Of a stretch of 30,813 nucleotides of DNA, positions 1 through 6,926 are shown piece by piece. The translations under genes and the position numbers were made by a program. The stretch comes from JAFGDH01 sp964447525 (lineage in GTDB: Archaea; Aenigmatarchaeota; Aenigmatarchaeia; QMZP01; QMZT01): assembly GCA_964447525.1 (NCBI GenBank), contig CAYUSU010000011.1, positions 1 through 30,813 of the forward strand, in the 5' to 3' direction. Positions within the stretch are counted from its first letter, which is position 1, and each line of letters opens with the position of its first letter. The notes under the pieces were generated by a model that had not been told where the DNA came from, did not search any database, and saw only the letters and a list, made by a program, of their open reading frames with translations.

Positions 1-115
1 TAAGCCCGATCACCACGAACTTCCCGACTTCAAATGCTTTCCCGATCAGCGCCTCATGACCAGCATGGATCGGCGGATCGAACGTCCCGCCAAGACACAC
101 CTTTTCGAACTGCAT
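1..115 (-). CDS. coaD: Phosphopantetheine adenylyltransferase, N-terminal part (cut by window edge)
   Basis: Only the first 38 codons lie in the window; the gene runs off the left edge. The visible protein has a GGTFD strand followed by HAGH, the HxGH nucleotide-binding signature of the nucleotidyltransferase fold, and then GKFVVIGL, which matches the archaeal type of this enzyme (GKxVxIGLTSD in relatives known to me). The family transfers AMP from ATP to 4'-phosphopantetheine, the penultimate step of coenzyme A synthesis. The ATG at 113-115 starts the protein directly at the first beta strand, as expected. It lies 41 bases downstream of the MscS gene on the same strand, with an AT-rich TATA-like stretch in that gap. 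Another archaeal nucleotidyltransferase cannot be excluded from 38 residues. Confidence 0.75.
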   Translation of the reverse strand, partial: MQFEKVCLGGTFDPPIHAGHEALIGKAFEVGKFVVIGL

Positions 116-156
116 GATTTAATTTTGGATAGGGAAAGTTATTAATTTTCTATAAT

Positions 157-1245
157 TCACTTCTTTTCATTTCTCATCCACACGTCCCTCTGCGGGAATG
201 GGATCTCGATTCCGTTCTTTCGGTAGGCTTTCATGAGCTCCTTCATGAAGTTGTGGATCATCAGGTACCTGTTGACGTACTTCTCCGCTCTCATGATCAC
301 CGAGAAATTGATCCCGGAGTCTCCGAACTCGTTGTATCTTATGAAGGGCTCGTGGTCCTTTACCGCTCCTTCGGTCGTCTTATAAACATTTTTGGCGGTC
401 TCTATCGTCACCTTCTCCACTTTCTCCAGATCGCTGCCGTAAGCGACGCCGCAATTCACTATCACTGAAAGCTGTGGTTGCGGGTCATTGTAGTTCGTTA
501 TTATGGAATCTGCCAGCTTCGAGTTCGGTAGGATGACGTAGTTGTTTCCTAACTGCCGGATCCGGGTCGATCTCCATCCTATCTCATCCACCTCACCCTT
601 GAATCCGTTCTCCAGCTCTATGAAGTCACCTTTCTTTATGGGTTTGTCTACCCCCATATAGATTCCGGAAAAAAGGTTTGAAAGCGTATCCTGGAGCGCT
701 AAAGCGATGGCGAGACCTCCTATCCCGAGGCTTGCTATCAGCGGGGTGATCTCTACACCGAGGTTCCCGAGAATCATCACTATCGCTATCACGTAAACGA
801 TTATTATGATGAATTTGTTTATCAGTGGAAGCATGCTCTCGTCCATCTTGGTGTGGGTCTTTATCGCCACTTCCTCCATGTACCATGCGAACACTGCCCC
901 CAGTATGTTTACGATCAGGTAAGACACGCTGAAGACGGAAAGTATGTAAAATATCTGGGGAACGGTAATCCCGAAAACATCACCGGTCATGTTTACGTAC
1001 ATCAGTGCATAATACAAACCGCCTACTATGAACATTATCTTCAGGGGACGCCTTATAGCAGCTATTATCTTGTCGTCGATCGTTGTCTTGGTCTTGCTGA
1101 AAGCGATGTCACCCAGTTTATCCAGAATGAAAAGAACCACATAAGCTAGAACAAATGCTACTATTACAATTATTGCTGCCATCGCGAAAGGGACAGTATT
1201 TAATGGTAAATAAGATTCTAAAACTGCCATAATATTATCCAACAC
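157..1245 (-). CDS. mscS: MscS-family mechanosensitive channel
   Basis: A 362-residue membrane protein of the small-conductance mechanosensitive channel family, which opens under membrane tension to release solutes during osmotic down-shock. Hydrophobic segments lie near residues 17-41, 69-87, 95-120 and 143-162. The Gly/Ala-rich pore helix follows (IASLGIGGLAIALALQDTLS, about 170-189), the family hallmark, then the cytoplasmic beta domain (KPIKKGDFIE, a WRSTRIR motif, NNYVILPNS) and the C-terminal IEIPFPQRDVW motif. The first codon is GTG at 1243-1245, with an AAGGTG ribosome site five bases ahead; an ATG five codons later is an alternative. It is longer than E. coli MscS (286 residues) because of the extra N-terminal membrane segments. 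coaD follows on the same strand. Confidence 0.92.
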   Translation of the reverse strand: MLDNIMAVLESYLPLNTVPFAMAAIIVIVAFVLAYVVLFILDKLGDIAFSKTKTTIDDKIIAAIRRPLKIMFIVGGLYYALMYVNMTGDVFGITVPQIFYILSVFSVSYLIVNILGAVFAWYMEEVAIKTHTKMDESMLPLINKFIIIIVYVIAIVMILGNLGVEITPLIASLGIGGLAIALALQDTLSNLFSGIYMGVDKPIKKGDFIELENGFKGEVDEIGWRSTRIRQLGNNYVILPNSKLADSIITNYNDPQPQLSVIVNCGVAYGSDLEKVEKVTIETAKNVYKTTEGAVKDHEPFIRYNEFGDSGINFSVIMRAEKYVNRYLMIHNFMKELMKAYRKNGIEIPFPQRDVWMRNEKK

Positions 1246-1272
1246 AGTAACACCTTGTGATTTATTATTTTT

Positions 1273-1284
1273 GTTTTATAAAAG
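1273..1284 (-). promoter_or_regulatory. TATA-box promoter of the MscS gene
   Basis: On the minus strand the sequence reads CTTTTATAAAAC, a strong archaeal TATA box, about 30 bases before the GTG start at 1245. The predicted transcription start is near 1252, giving a very short leader. Confidence 0.6.
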
Positions 1285-1334
1285 TTTAAACCCGTTTTAG
1301 CGTGAAAAAAATATCAGGGGAACTCAGACAATTC

Positions 1335-1553
1335 CTAAGCATGGAGATACATATAACTTTTTATATAATACGATCCAACCGGTATTTTTCTTCTATGGAC
1401 ACTGTTATATTGAATGGCTTCTGACAAAAGAGTTTTCATTTTCTTCCAAAGAGAATTATATTCATCATGTCCGACAAAGTCCCCTTGGCTCAATGATGTT
1501 AAAACTCCTTTAATGTCCCTTTCTATTGAAGATTTAAACCTCACGCCAAACAT
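1335..1553 (-). CDS. Hypothetical protein (72 residues)
   Basis: I do not recognise this ORF. It encodes 72 residues, has no membrane segment, no cysteine and no clear motif, and is fairly basic toward the C-terminus (VHRRKIP). Arginine codons are AGG/AGA as in the neighbouring genes, which mildly supports a real gene. It is divergent from the hydrolase gene at 1602, sharing a 48-base AT-rich gap that could hold both promoters. No good ribosome site precedes the ATG, so translation would have to be leaderless. It could also be a decayed fragment or a chance ORF. Confidence 0.4.
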   Translation of the reverse strand: MFGVRFKSSIERDIKGVLTSLSQGDFVGHDEYNSLWKKMKTLLSEAIQYNSVHRRKIPVGSYYIKSYMYLHA

Positions 1554-1601
1554 AAATAATTATTGAAAAATAGTTTTTTAAGTTGATTTCCAAGGATAAT
1601 T

Positions 1602-2177
1602 ATGAAGGTTTTCATAATCCACGGGGCATACGGAAACCCGGAAGAGAACTGGTTTCCATGGCTGAAGAAAGAACTGGAAGCGTTCGGGTGTAAGGTATTC
1701 GTCCCTGAGTTCCCCACTCCGGAAGGGCAGAATCTGGAAAACTGGATGAACGTCTTCGATAAATACAGAAAATATCTGGATGAAAACTCGATTGTGGTGG
1801 GTCACAGCATTGGTCCAGCGTTCCTTCTGAGAGTGATCGAAAGCCTGGATTTTCCGATAAAGGCAGCGTTCTTGGTTTCAGGTTTCATAAGTGAACTAGG
1901 CAACCCGGACTTCGACGAAATAAACAGGACCTTTTACGGGAGATTCGACTGGGAAAAAATACTAAAGAATTGCAGAAAGTTCGAGGTGTTCCACTCGGAT
2001 AATGATCCTTACGTTCCTTTCGGGAAGGCGGAGGAACTCGCGGAAAATTTGTGTACGGAAGTGATAATGGTGAAGGAAGCCGGGCATTTCAACGCAGACA
2101 GCGGATACACGACTTTCGATTTCCTGTTAGGAAAAATAAATGCGGAGTTAAATTCTGCACATGAAAAGAAGGAATAG
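1602..2177 (+). CDS. RBBP9/YdeN-type serine alpha/beta hydrolase
   Basis: A 191-residue soluble protein of the RBBP9/YdeN (DUF1234-like) alpha/beta hydrolase group, small serine hydrolases with mostly unknown natural substrates. It opens with the KVFIIHGAYGNP strand-loop (the HG oxyanion region). The nucleophile elbow is GHSIG with Ser69, the acid is probably Asp135 in HSDNDPYVP, and the base is His162 in AGHFN, so the triad is complete. There is no signal peptide, which points to the cytoplasm. The ATG follows AAGGATAATT, a weak ribosome site. Its last 17 bases overlap the start of the next gene, which suggests a two-gene operon with the OB-fold membrane protein. The fold is clear; the substrate is not. 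Confidence 0.88.
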   Translation: MKVFIIHGAYGNPEENWFPWLKKELEAFGCKVFVPEFPTPEGQNLENWMNVFDKYRKYLDENSIVVGHSIGPAFLLRVIESLDFPIKAAFLVSGFISELGNPDFDEINRTFYGRFDWEKILKNCRKFEVFHSDNDPYVPFGKAEELAENLCTEVIMVKEAGHFNADSGYTTFDFLLGKINAELNSAHEKKE

Positions 2178-2556
2178 CATACTGCTACTGATCTCAGTGA
2201 TCATTATTCTAGACATCATTGCAATCATCATGAGCAGCGGGATCACTGGGAAACTCATAACAAAGGACAAGATAATAACCGTTTCCGAACTCTACGAATC
2301 TTCCCTTCTGGGAGATACCGTTAGGATAAGGGGAAAGGTCTCGTTGATCATGGAGGATCACATATCCGAAAAGGGTTTCAGGTACCAACAGTTTCTTGTA
2401 TCTGACTGGGAAAGAGAAATCAAGTTCTTCTGCTCGGTTAAATACGGCGAAGCCGACGTGGAGAAGGGGGATGAGGTGATCATCGACGGGAAGTTCCAGA
2501 AGTTTTACATGGAATTCGAGGTATACGGCTTCTGTTCTGAGGTAAGAAAGGTATAA
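2161..2556 (+). CDS. Membrane-anchored OB-fold protein
   Basis: A 131-residue protein with a basic N-terminus (MKRRN), one membrane segment at about residues 7-26, and a C-terminal beta-rich domain (TVRIRGKVSL, REIKFFCSVKYG, KGDEVIIDGKF, FEVYGFC). The alternating strands and the GDEV/GKF spacing fit an OB-fold like the tRNA_anti-like or CcmE-like families. These usually bind nucleic acid or, in CcmE, heme; no CcmE heme-binding histidine is obvious here. By the positive-inside rule the OB domain faces outside. Two cysteines (CSV and FCSE) lie in it and might form a disulfide. The gene overlaps the preceding hydrolase by 17 bases and is probably translated by coupling. The role is unknown. Confidence 0.75.
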   Translation: MKRRNSILLLISVIIILDIIAIIMSSGITGKLITKDKIITVSELYESSLLGDTVRIRGKVSLIMEDHISEKGFRYQQFLVSDWEREIKFFCSVKYGEADVEKGDEVIIDGKFQKFYMEFEVYGFCSEVRKV

Positions 2557-2559
2557 CCA

Positions 2560-3246
2560 TTATTCCGGTTTCGTGAAAACCATCCTGTGCATGAATTCGT
2601 CCCTTATTAATTCATGAATCATGTGATCATTTTCAAGTTCCTTCAGACCCATATCTCTGATTTTTTTCATCAAAAGTCCTTTATTGAGGTATACTCCAAA
2701 AACAGCTTCAAAAACCTCAGGATCCCTAGTGATCTCTTCTTTCCTCAAAATTATACCCTTCCTTCCCAGTTTGCTTTTCACGTCTTCCGCGAAAAAATCC
2801 GGATAAGGCCATACAGCAAAATCATGCCCGGGTTTTAAAACCCTGACCACCTCGTTCACTGTTCTTAGCATATAATTTTTTCTTCCGGTATAAATAACAT
2901 CAAACTTGTTTTCATTTGAAAATTTTATAATTGCATATCTTTTGAATGAAAGACCATCTTTGAAAAGGGACATGTGAGAATATGCAAAATCATAATGATT
3001 GTCCGGCTTGGGGATACCCTTCGAAGCATCCCTTTTGATAAGAAACGGTCTTTCTGTTGCCAGTTCAGTATCGATACCGTCGGCATCTATCCCCTTCTCA
3101 TTTAGATAAACAACCGCTCTTGCCTCTTTCCCGCAGCCGATATCAAGCACTCTACCCTTGATCTCACACGGATCAAGACCTACATTTATCAATACGGTTT
3201 CAGGATGGTATTGTGTTGTGCTTCCATCATAAATGGTTTTACTCAT
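2560..3246 (-). CDS. Class I SAM-dependent methyltransferase-like protein
   Basis: A 228-residue protein with a Rossmann-type methyltransferase core: motif I GRVLDIGCGKEA at about residues 31-42 (SAM glycine loop), an acidic end of strand 2 (DGIDTE), and an NHYDFAYSH stretch where motif IV is expected. The block EVVRVLKPGHDFAVW matches the usual LKPGG strand of this fold. A roughly 30-residue insertion between the core strands (SFKRYAIIKF...RKNYMLR) is unlike the commonest members. The substrate cannot be told from the sequence. It converges on the OB-fold gene with only three bases between stops and has its own TATA-like AT-rich upstream region. Confidence 0.78.
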   Translation of the reverse strand: MSKTIYDGSTTQYHPETVLINVGLDPCEIKGRVLDIGCGKEARAVVYLNEKGIDADGIDTELATERPFLIKRDASKGIPKPDNHYDFAYSHMSLFKDGLSFKRYAIIKFSNENKFDVIYTGRKNYMLRTVNEVVRVLKPGHDFAVWPYPDFFAEDVKSKLGRKGIILRKEEITRDPEVFEAVFGVYLNKGLLMKKIRDMGLKELENDHMIHELIRDEFMHRMVFTKPE

Positions 3247-3308
3247 GATAACTACTTAACAGTAATGTATTAATATTTTCAGAGGTCAACAGAGGGAGGT
3301 TCAAAAAG

Positions 3309-3316
3309 TATAAATA
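3309..3316 (+). promoter_or_regulatory. Strong TATA-box promoter ahead of the acidic micro-ORF
   Basis: The sequence CAAAAAGTATAAATATAACC contains a near-ideal archaeal TATA box (TATAAATA) preceded by a purine-rich BRE-like stretch. The predicted transcription start is near 3338-3341, giving a leader of about 40 bases to the ATG at 3380. Nothing else on the plus strand starts before 3531, and that gene has its own TATA-like box, so this promoter seems dedicated to the micro-ORF or to a small RNA. Confidence 0.65.
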
Positions 3317-3379
3317 TAACCAATGCATATTCATATCAACAAAAACTGATTTTACTGATATGGACCAGGAGGGATGAAG

Positions 3380-3433
3380 ATGCTCTGGTTTGATGAGGAA
3401 GACGAGTGGGGAGAAGGCGAAGACGAAGAATAA
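3380..3433 (+). CDS. Acidic tryptophan-containing micropeptide (17 residues)
   Basis: A 17-codon ORF encodes MLWFDEEDEWGEGEDEE. Ten of 17 residues are Asp or Glu, with two Trp and one Phe. It is preceded by AGGAGG seven to eight bases before the ATG, among the best ribosome sites in the window. An in-frame ATG two codons upstream is too close to that site. A strong TATA box lies about 65 bases upstream and a T-rich stretch follows the stop, so this looks like a complete transcription and translation unit. I know no matching family. It might be a small binding or inhibitor peptide, or the transcript may act as an RNA. Confidence 0.5.
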   Translation: MLWFDEEDEWGEGEDEE

Positions 3434-3456
3434 TTCCTAACCAAAACATACTGTTA

Positions 3457-3477
3457 TTCCCCTTTTTATTTTCTTTT
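3457..3477 (+). terminator. T-rich terminator after the micro-ORF
   Basis: A run reading TTCCCCTTTTTATTTTCTTTT starts 24 bases after the micro-ORF stop. Archaeal RNA polymerase often terminates at U-rich tracts without a hairpin, so this probably ends the short transcript (about 120-140 bases). Confidence 0.45.
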
Positions 3478-3530
3478 ACACGAAAAACGCTTAAAAATGT
3501 TACAATCATTTATTTCTATTAGGTGATTAA

Positions 3531-4154
3531 ATGCCTGAAAAGGTCGTTTCAACATTAGTGAAATTCTTTTACGAATTCGTAAACGAAGGAATGCCTGAAA
3601 ACGCCACAATGGTCAACCCTCTCACAGACGGACAGATCAACACTAAAGATTTCTTCAAACCAAAAATAATAAATCATCGCGGTGGAAGCGGTGATTTTAA
3701 ATTAATCAGAGAGATAAACAAGGAGTACGTTCTTTCGAAAAAAATCGATGCGATATTTAACCAACTTAACACAAAAAATTTGAAACCGCATAACATCAAC
3801 GTATTATTCCTGCCTTATGTCGATGTTGATCTTCTTGATTCAATTATCGGGAAAAAAATACCGGACGCAAAGCCCAGACTAGAAAAGAAAAGAAGGGACT
3901 ATTTACACGGAGATGATTTAATATTATCGATAACCAGAAATTTAAAAAGAATAATTTTTTTTCCGCATGAAGGAGGAACGAAAGAAAAACCAATATACAC
4001 ACCAGATGAACTTGCTCTTGATATAATCGATACCATTCATGACGGGAATATTTACATAAAAGTGGAAGACAGATTTAATAAATATTTCCTTAATGAGAAC
4101 GGAACGGTCGTTAAACATTCTAATAGATATAAACCGATCACTATATCAGGTTAA
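3531..4154 (+). CDS. Hypothetical protein (207 residues)
   Basis: I do not recognise this protein. It is 207 residues, soluble, without a signal peptide, membrane segment or cysteine. Visible parts are a helical start (STLVKFFYEFVNEGMP), a Gly/His-rich turn (INHRGGSGDF), a hydrophobic strand with acidic residues (NVLFLPYVDVDLLDSI), a basic cluster (PRLEKKRRDYLHGDDLI) and a C-terminal part (ALDIIDTIHDGNIYIKVEDRF). The VDVD strand and HGDDL could suggest an acidic active site, but this is only suggestive. AGGTGAT lies three bases before the ATG and a TATA-like GCTTAAAAATG sits near 3488. Codon use is more AT-rich than in folC next to it, which may mean later acquisition. Confidence 0.7.
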   Translation: MPEKVVSTLVKFFYEFVNEGMPENATMVNPLTDGQINTKDFFKPKIINHRGGSGDFKLIREINKEYVLSKKIDAIFNQLNTKNLKPHNINVLFLPYVDVDLLDSIIGKKIPDAKPRLEKKRRDYLHGDDLILSITRNLKRIIFFPHEGGTKEKPIYTPDELALDIIDTIHDGNIYIKVEDRFNKYFLNENGTVVKHSNRYKPITISG

Positions 4155-4194
4155 AGGATATGGTCTTTTATTTTCTTTTTACATAATTCTTTCC

Positions 4195-5394
4195 ATGGAT
4201 TACCAAGAACTGATGGATTATCTTTCTTCACTGGAAAAGATAGGAACGCGTCTTGGGCTGGAACGGATGGAAAAGGTCACACAATCCCTCGGTTATCCGC
4301 AGAATGATTACAAGATAATACACGTTGCAGGAACGAATGGTAAGGGAAGCGTATGCGCGATGATCTCATCTGTACTGAAGGAATGCGGATACAAGGTCGG
4401 AATGTTTACATCCCCTTATCTGATCGATGTTCGCGAGAAGATAATGATCAACGGACAGAAAATTTCTAAAAAAGACATGGTAAAGTATTCAACGATCATC
4501 AGAGGGAAAAACGTGAAACTGACTTATTTCGAGTTCCTGACCGCTCTTGCTTTCATTTACTTCAAAGAGAAGGGAGTGAATTTCGCAGTGATTGAAGTTG
4601 GACTGGGCGGAAGGCTGGATGCGACCAATGTCGTTAATCCGATGGTTTCAGTGATCACTAACATAGGACTGGAACACACAAACTATTTGGGAAATGATAT
4701 CAAGAGCATAACCAAGGAAAAGGCTGGAATAATAAAACATTCTATCCCGGTCGTCACTAATGCTAAAGGAGAATCATTGGAAGAAATAGAAAAAATAGCA
4801 AATGAAAGAGATTCCAAACTTTTTGTTGTAAAAGAACGTGCCAGAAAATTACAATCCGATCTTGAAAAACAGATCATCACTTACGGATGCGAAAGAATAC
4901 GATTTCCTCTGTTAGGAGATTTCCAGATAGAAAATCTAAAGACGGCGCTGGAAACAATCGAAATCCTGAAGGCTTCGAATGAAATACCGAAAGAAAAAAT
5001 AATTTCCGGACTGGAAAAAACCAAATGGCCCGGAAGGATGGAAGTAGTCGGGAGGAATCCGCTGATCATACTGGACGGCGCGCATAATCCAGACGGAATA
5101 AAAGCTCTCAGCGACTTTGTAAAAGGACTGGAATTCGGAAAGATGGTTCTAGTTATGGGGATTTCCAGAGACAAGGATAAAGAAAGCATGATCAGGGAAA
5201 TCTTTCAATTGGCAGATGAAATAATACTGACCAAATCCAGTTACAGGGCAATGGATCCATTCGGAATCGCGAACGATCACATCATTGAAAATGATCCGGG
5301 CAAAGCGCTGGAAAAAGCGAAAGGACTCGCTGGAAAGGATGATCTTATTCTCGTCACGGGTTCGCTGTATCTGATCGGTGATTTGAAAAAATAA
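4195..5394 (+). CDS. folC: Folylpolyglutamate synthase / dihydrofolate synthase family (Mur ligase fold)
   Basis: A 399-residue ATP-dependent amide ligase of the FolC family, which adds glutamate to folates (some members also form dihydrofolate from dihydropteroate). The P-loop is GTNGKGS at residues 46-52, followed by MFTSPYL and REKIMINGQKIS, then VIEVGLGGRLDATNV, NIGLEHTNYLG and KEKAGIIK with the lysine usually carbamylated. The C-terminal domain begins near WPGRMEV and has LDGAHNPDG. The frame is open for 34 codons upstream, but the start at 4195 fits the family N-terminus and the extension overlaps the previous gene. In archaea, relatives may act on other pterins. The stop lies nine bases from that of the convergent transporter gene. 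Confidence 0.9.
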   Translation: MDYQELMDYLSSLEKIGTRLGLERMEKVTQSLGYPQNDYKIIHVAGTNGKGSVCAMISSVLKECGYKVGMFTSPYLIDVREKIMINGQKISKKDMVKYSTIIRGKNVKLTYFEFLTALAFIYFKEKGVNFAVIEVGLGGRLDATNVVNPMVSVITNIGLEHTNYLGNDIKSITKEKAGIIKHSIPVVTNAKGESLEEIEKIANERDSKLFVVKERARKLQSDLEKQIITYGCERIRFPLLGDFQIENLKTALETIEILKASNEIPKEKIISGLEKTKWPGRMEVVGRNPLIILDGAHNPDGIKALSDFVKGLEFGKMVLVMGISRDKDKESMIREIFQLADEIILTKSSYRAMDPFGIANDHIIENDPGKALEKAKGLAGKDDLILVTGSLYLIGDLKK

Positions 5395-5403
5395 TTATAA
5401 ATT

Positions 5404-6045
5404 CTATTTCTTGGAATTCCTGAGCCACTTGACACCAAGGTAACATATCGGAGTGTCACACAACGCCACAATTACCTTCAGTATCCAGTAAGGTATGATC
5501 AACGCTATCACGAACTCAACAGTAAACTTCGGGGTGACCATGTAGAAAGCAATGAACATGAATATCGTCGTGTCCAGCAACTGTGAAATGATCGTGGAAG
5601 CGTTGTTCCTTAACCACAAGAAACGACCATTGGTCTTTTTCTTCCAGAATTCAAAAGCCATTATGTCGTGATATTGGGAAATAAGGAAAGCTATAATGCT
5701 GGCTATTACTATTCTGAGGGAAGGTGCGAATATCTGAACATATTCTGTATTAAGTTCGTATCTCGAAGCCGGCGGGAGATAGATCGAAAGCAATGTGAAA
5801 ACTGTGACCAAGAGAAGGGAAAAGAAACCCGCTATTATGAACTGCTTTGTTTTCGCCCGGCCGTAAACCTCTTCGATCATATCCGTAATGAGGAAAGTGA
5901 TAGGATACATGAATATTCCCACTGACGCAGAAATGATCCAAAATGAAAATATCTTTGTTCCCAAAAGGTTTCCGGAAATGATCGCTGCAACGAATATTCC
6001 CAAAAGGATGGATGTCTTCTCTTCCATTGTAAGATTAAAATTCAT
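5404..6045 (-). CDS. yhhQ: Queuosine/archaeosine precursor transporter (YhhQ family)
   Basis: A 213-residue integral membrane protein of the YhhQ (Vut_1) family with about six hydrophobic segments. Family marks are LGTKIF, the YPITFLITDMIEEVYGR block, QYHDI in the middle, and RNNASTIISQLLDT before the last two segments. The family imports queuosine precursors such as preQ0 and preQ1; in an archaeon the likely use is feeding archaeosine modification of tRNA. TCTTTTAATATCC on the minus strand at about 6067-6079 lies some 27 bases before the ATG, suggesting a leaderless transcript beginning inside the 3' end of the upstream gene. Confidence 0.88.
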   Translation of the reverse strand: MNFNLTMEEKTSILLGIFVAAIISGNLLGTKIFSFWIISASVGIFMYPITFLITDMIEEVYGRAKTKQFIIAGFFSLLLVTVFTLLSIYLPPASRYELNTEYVQIFAPSLRIVIASIIAFLISQYHDIMAFEFWKKKTNGRFLWLRNNASTIISQLLDTTIFMFIAFYMVTPKFTVEFVIALIIPYWILKVIVALCDTPICYLGVKWLRNSKK

Positions 6046-6080
6046 GTTACTGATTTCTTGTGGGAAAGGATATTAAAAGA

Positions 6081-6371
6081 TTATTCCATGTCTTCGTATT
6101 TTCTAAGTTCTTTCGTTTCCCGGAAAACATCCACGGCAAAAAGCAGGCTTAGAAGGAACCACGTGAACATTCCCCATATGGAAAGCATTTCCGAATATGA
6201 AAGCAGCATTGAGTACGGGATTGTCATAAGTAAAGACGTATTGAGAAGGAACACTATGACCAGACCGACACCGAGAAATCTCCGATGCTTTATGTACAGG
6301 TAACCAAGTCCCCAGAGAATGAAATTAAGGAACGCCGCGAACCATGGATTCCTGCGATGTTTCATTTCCAT
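6081..6371 (-). CDS. Small membrane protein, TM2/DUF5683-like
   Basis: A 96-residue protein with three likely membrane segments (about residues 10-27, 31-50 and 60-78 of the chosen start) and a charged C-terminus (RETKELRKYEDME). The opening KHRRNPWFAAFLNFILWGLGYLYIKHRR resembles the RNPxxA...GLGYxY start of TM2-like and DUF5683-type proteins, whose function is largely unknown. The frame is open 14 codons further up, but a minus-strand TATA-like ACTTTTAAAAAA at 6391-6402 is 25 bases before the ATG at 6371, so a leaderless start there is preferred. The upstream gap holds the palindrome shared with the divergent MC1 gene. Confidence 0.7.
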   Translation of the reverse strand: MEMKHRRNPWFAAFLNFILWGLGYLYIKHRRFLGVGLVIVFLLNTSLLMTIPYSMLLSYSEMLSIWGMFTWFLLSLLFAVDVFRETKELRKYEDME

Positions 6372-6430
6372 GATTATAAAATGAAATGGTTTTTTAAAAG
6401 TATTAATCTTCATTATAAATTATTGTTTCA

Positions 6431-6444
6431 GACGTAATTACGTC
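6431..6444. promoter_or_regulatory. Perfect 14-bp palindrome between divergent genes, candidate operator
   Basis: GACGTAATTACGTC reads the same on both strands over all 14 bases. It sits 27 bases before the MC1 TATA box and about 30 bases beyond the promoter of the divergent membrane-protein gene. The position suits a dimeric regulator acting on either gene, but no binding protein is known. Confidence 0.45.
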
Positions 6445-6470
6445 GATATATAGCGAAATCTTTATAAACC

Positions 6471-6478
6471 CTTTGAAC
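6471..6478 (+). promoter_or_regulatory. TATA-box promoter of the MC1 gene
   Basis: CGAAATCTTTATAAACC contains a BRE-like stretch and the TATA box TTTATAAA. The predicted start of transcription is near 6500, giving a leader of roughly 48 bases, unusual here because most first genes look leaderless. Confidence 0.65.
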
Positions 6479-6495
6479 ATGTTTTAATTATAATC

Positions 6496-6540
6496 GGGCA
6501 ACAGGCCCACATTTTCCGAACCGTTTAACGGAATAGGAGG
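6496..6540 (+). promoter_or_regulatory. Structured MC1 leader with ribosome site
   Basis: Two short inverted repeats lie just upstream of the start codon: GGGC/GCCC (6496-6499 and 6505-6508) and TTCCG/CGGAA (6514-6518 and 6529-6533). The second ends one base before the AGGAGG ribosome site at 6535-6540. If folded it could modulate access of ribosomes. The stems are only four to five pairs, so this is tentative. Confidence 0.35.
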
Positions 6541-6547
6541 AGATTAA

Positions 6548-6847
6548 ATGGCAAAAAGAAAAGCCGCACAGAAAAAATACTACGTTCTCAGAAAGGGAAG
6601 CAAGACCGCTGTTTTCACAGGAAGATCTCCAAGACAGGCTGCTTTGAAGGCAGCTGCAAGGGGTTTCAAGGACATCAAACTCAGGGAAAGAGGAAGAAGG
6701 AACAAGGACAGAACATACACGATCCACGTCTTCAAGGGCGATGTCAAGAAAGTCGACGCACCTGCAAACAGACCTTCATGGCTTCCGGCAAAGATAAAGA
6801 AAGCAATGGTTTCAAAGAAGGGAATAGAAAAAGTCAAGAAATTGTAA
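6548..6847 (+). CDS. Chromosomal protein MC1
   Basis: A 99-residue basic protein matching the archaeal DNA-bending protein MC1, known from Methanosarcina and haloarchaea, which binds as a monomer and sharply bends DNA. The match runs from the YYVLRKG strand through VFTGRSPRQAALKAAARG, the KLRERG strand, IHVFKG and the hallmark VDAPANRPSWLP with the conserved Trp, ending in a basic tail. The first eight residues are an extra basic extension. AGGAGG lies seven bases before the ATG. It is monocistronic, with its own promoter, leader and hairpin terminator, as expected for an abundant chromatin protein. I saw no archaeal histone gene in this window. Confidence 0.93.
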   Translation: MAKRKAAQKKYYVLRKGSKTAVFTGRSPRQAALKAAARGFKDIKLRERGRRNKDRTYTIHVFKGDVKKVDAPANRPSWLPAKIKKAMVSKKGIEKVKKL

Positions 6848-6854
6848 ACTGGTT

Positions 6855-6892
6855 GGAACCTTATTTTTGGTTCCTTCTGTTTTTCTTTTTTA
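6855..6892 (+). terminator. Hairpin terminator of MC1
   Basis: GGAACC (6855-6860) pairs with GGTTCC (6869-6874) across an eight-base loop, followed by a T-rich run to about 6892. It starts eight bases after the MC1 stop and separates MC1 from the membrane-protein gene at 6927. Confidence 0.65.
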
Positions 6893-6926
6893 TTATCAAT
6901 TTATACCAATTCGGAAGAATATCATT

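Noticed and set aside
4093..4194. Longer folC start
   Set aside because: The extra 34 codons overlap the previous gene and show no family similarity; the ATG at 4195 fits the FolC N-terminus.
6867..6926. Upstream start of the DedA-like gene
   Set aside because: These codons cover the MC1 hairpin terminator and the gene's own TATA box.
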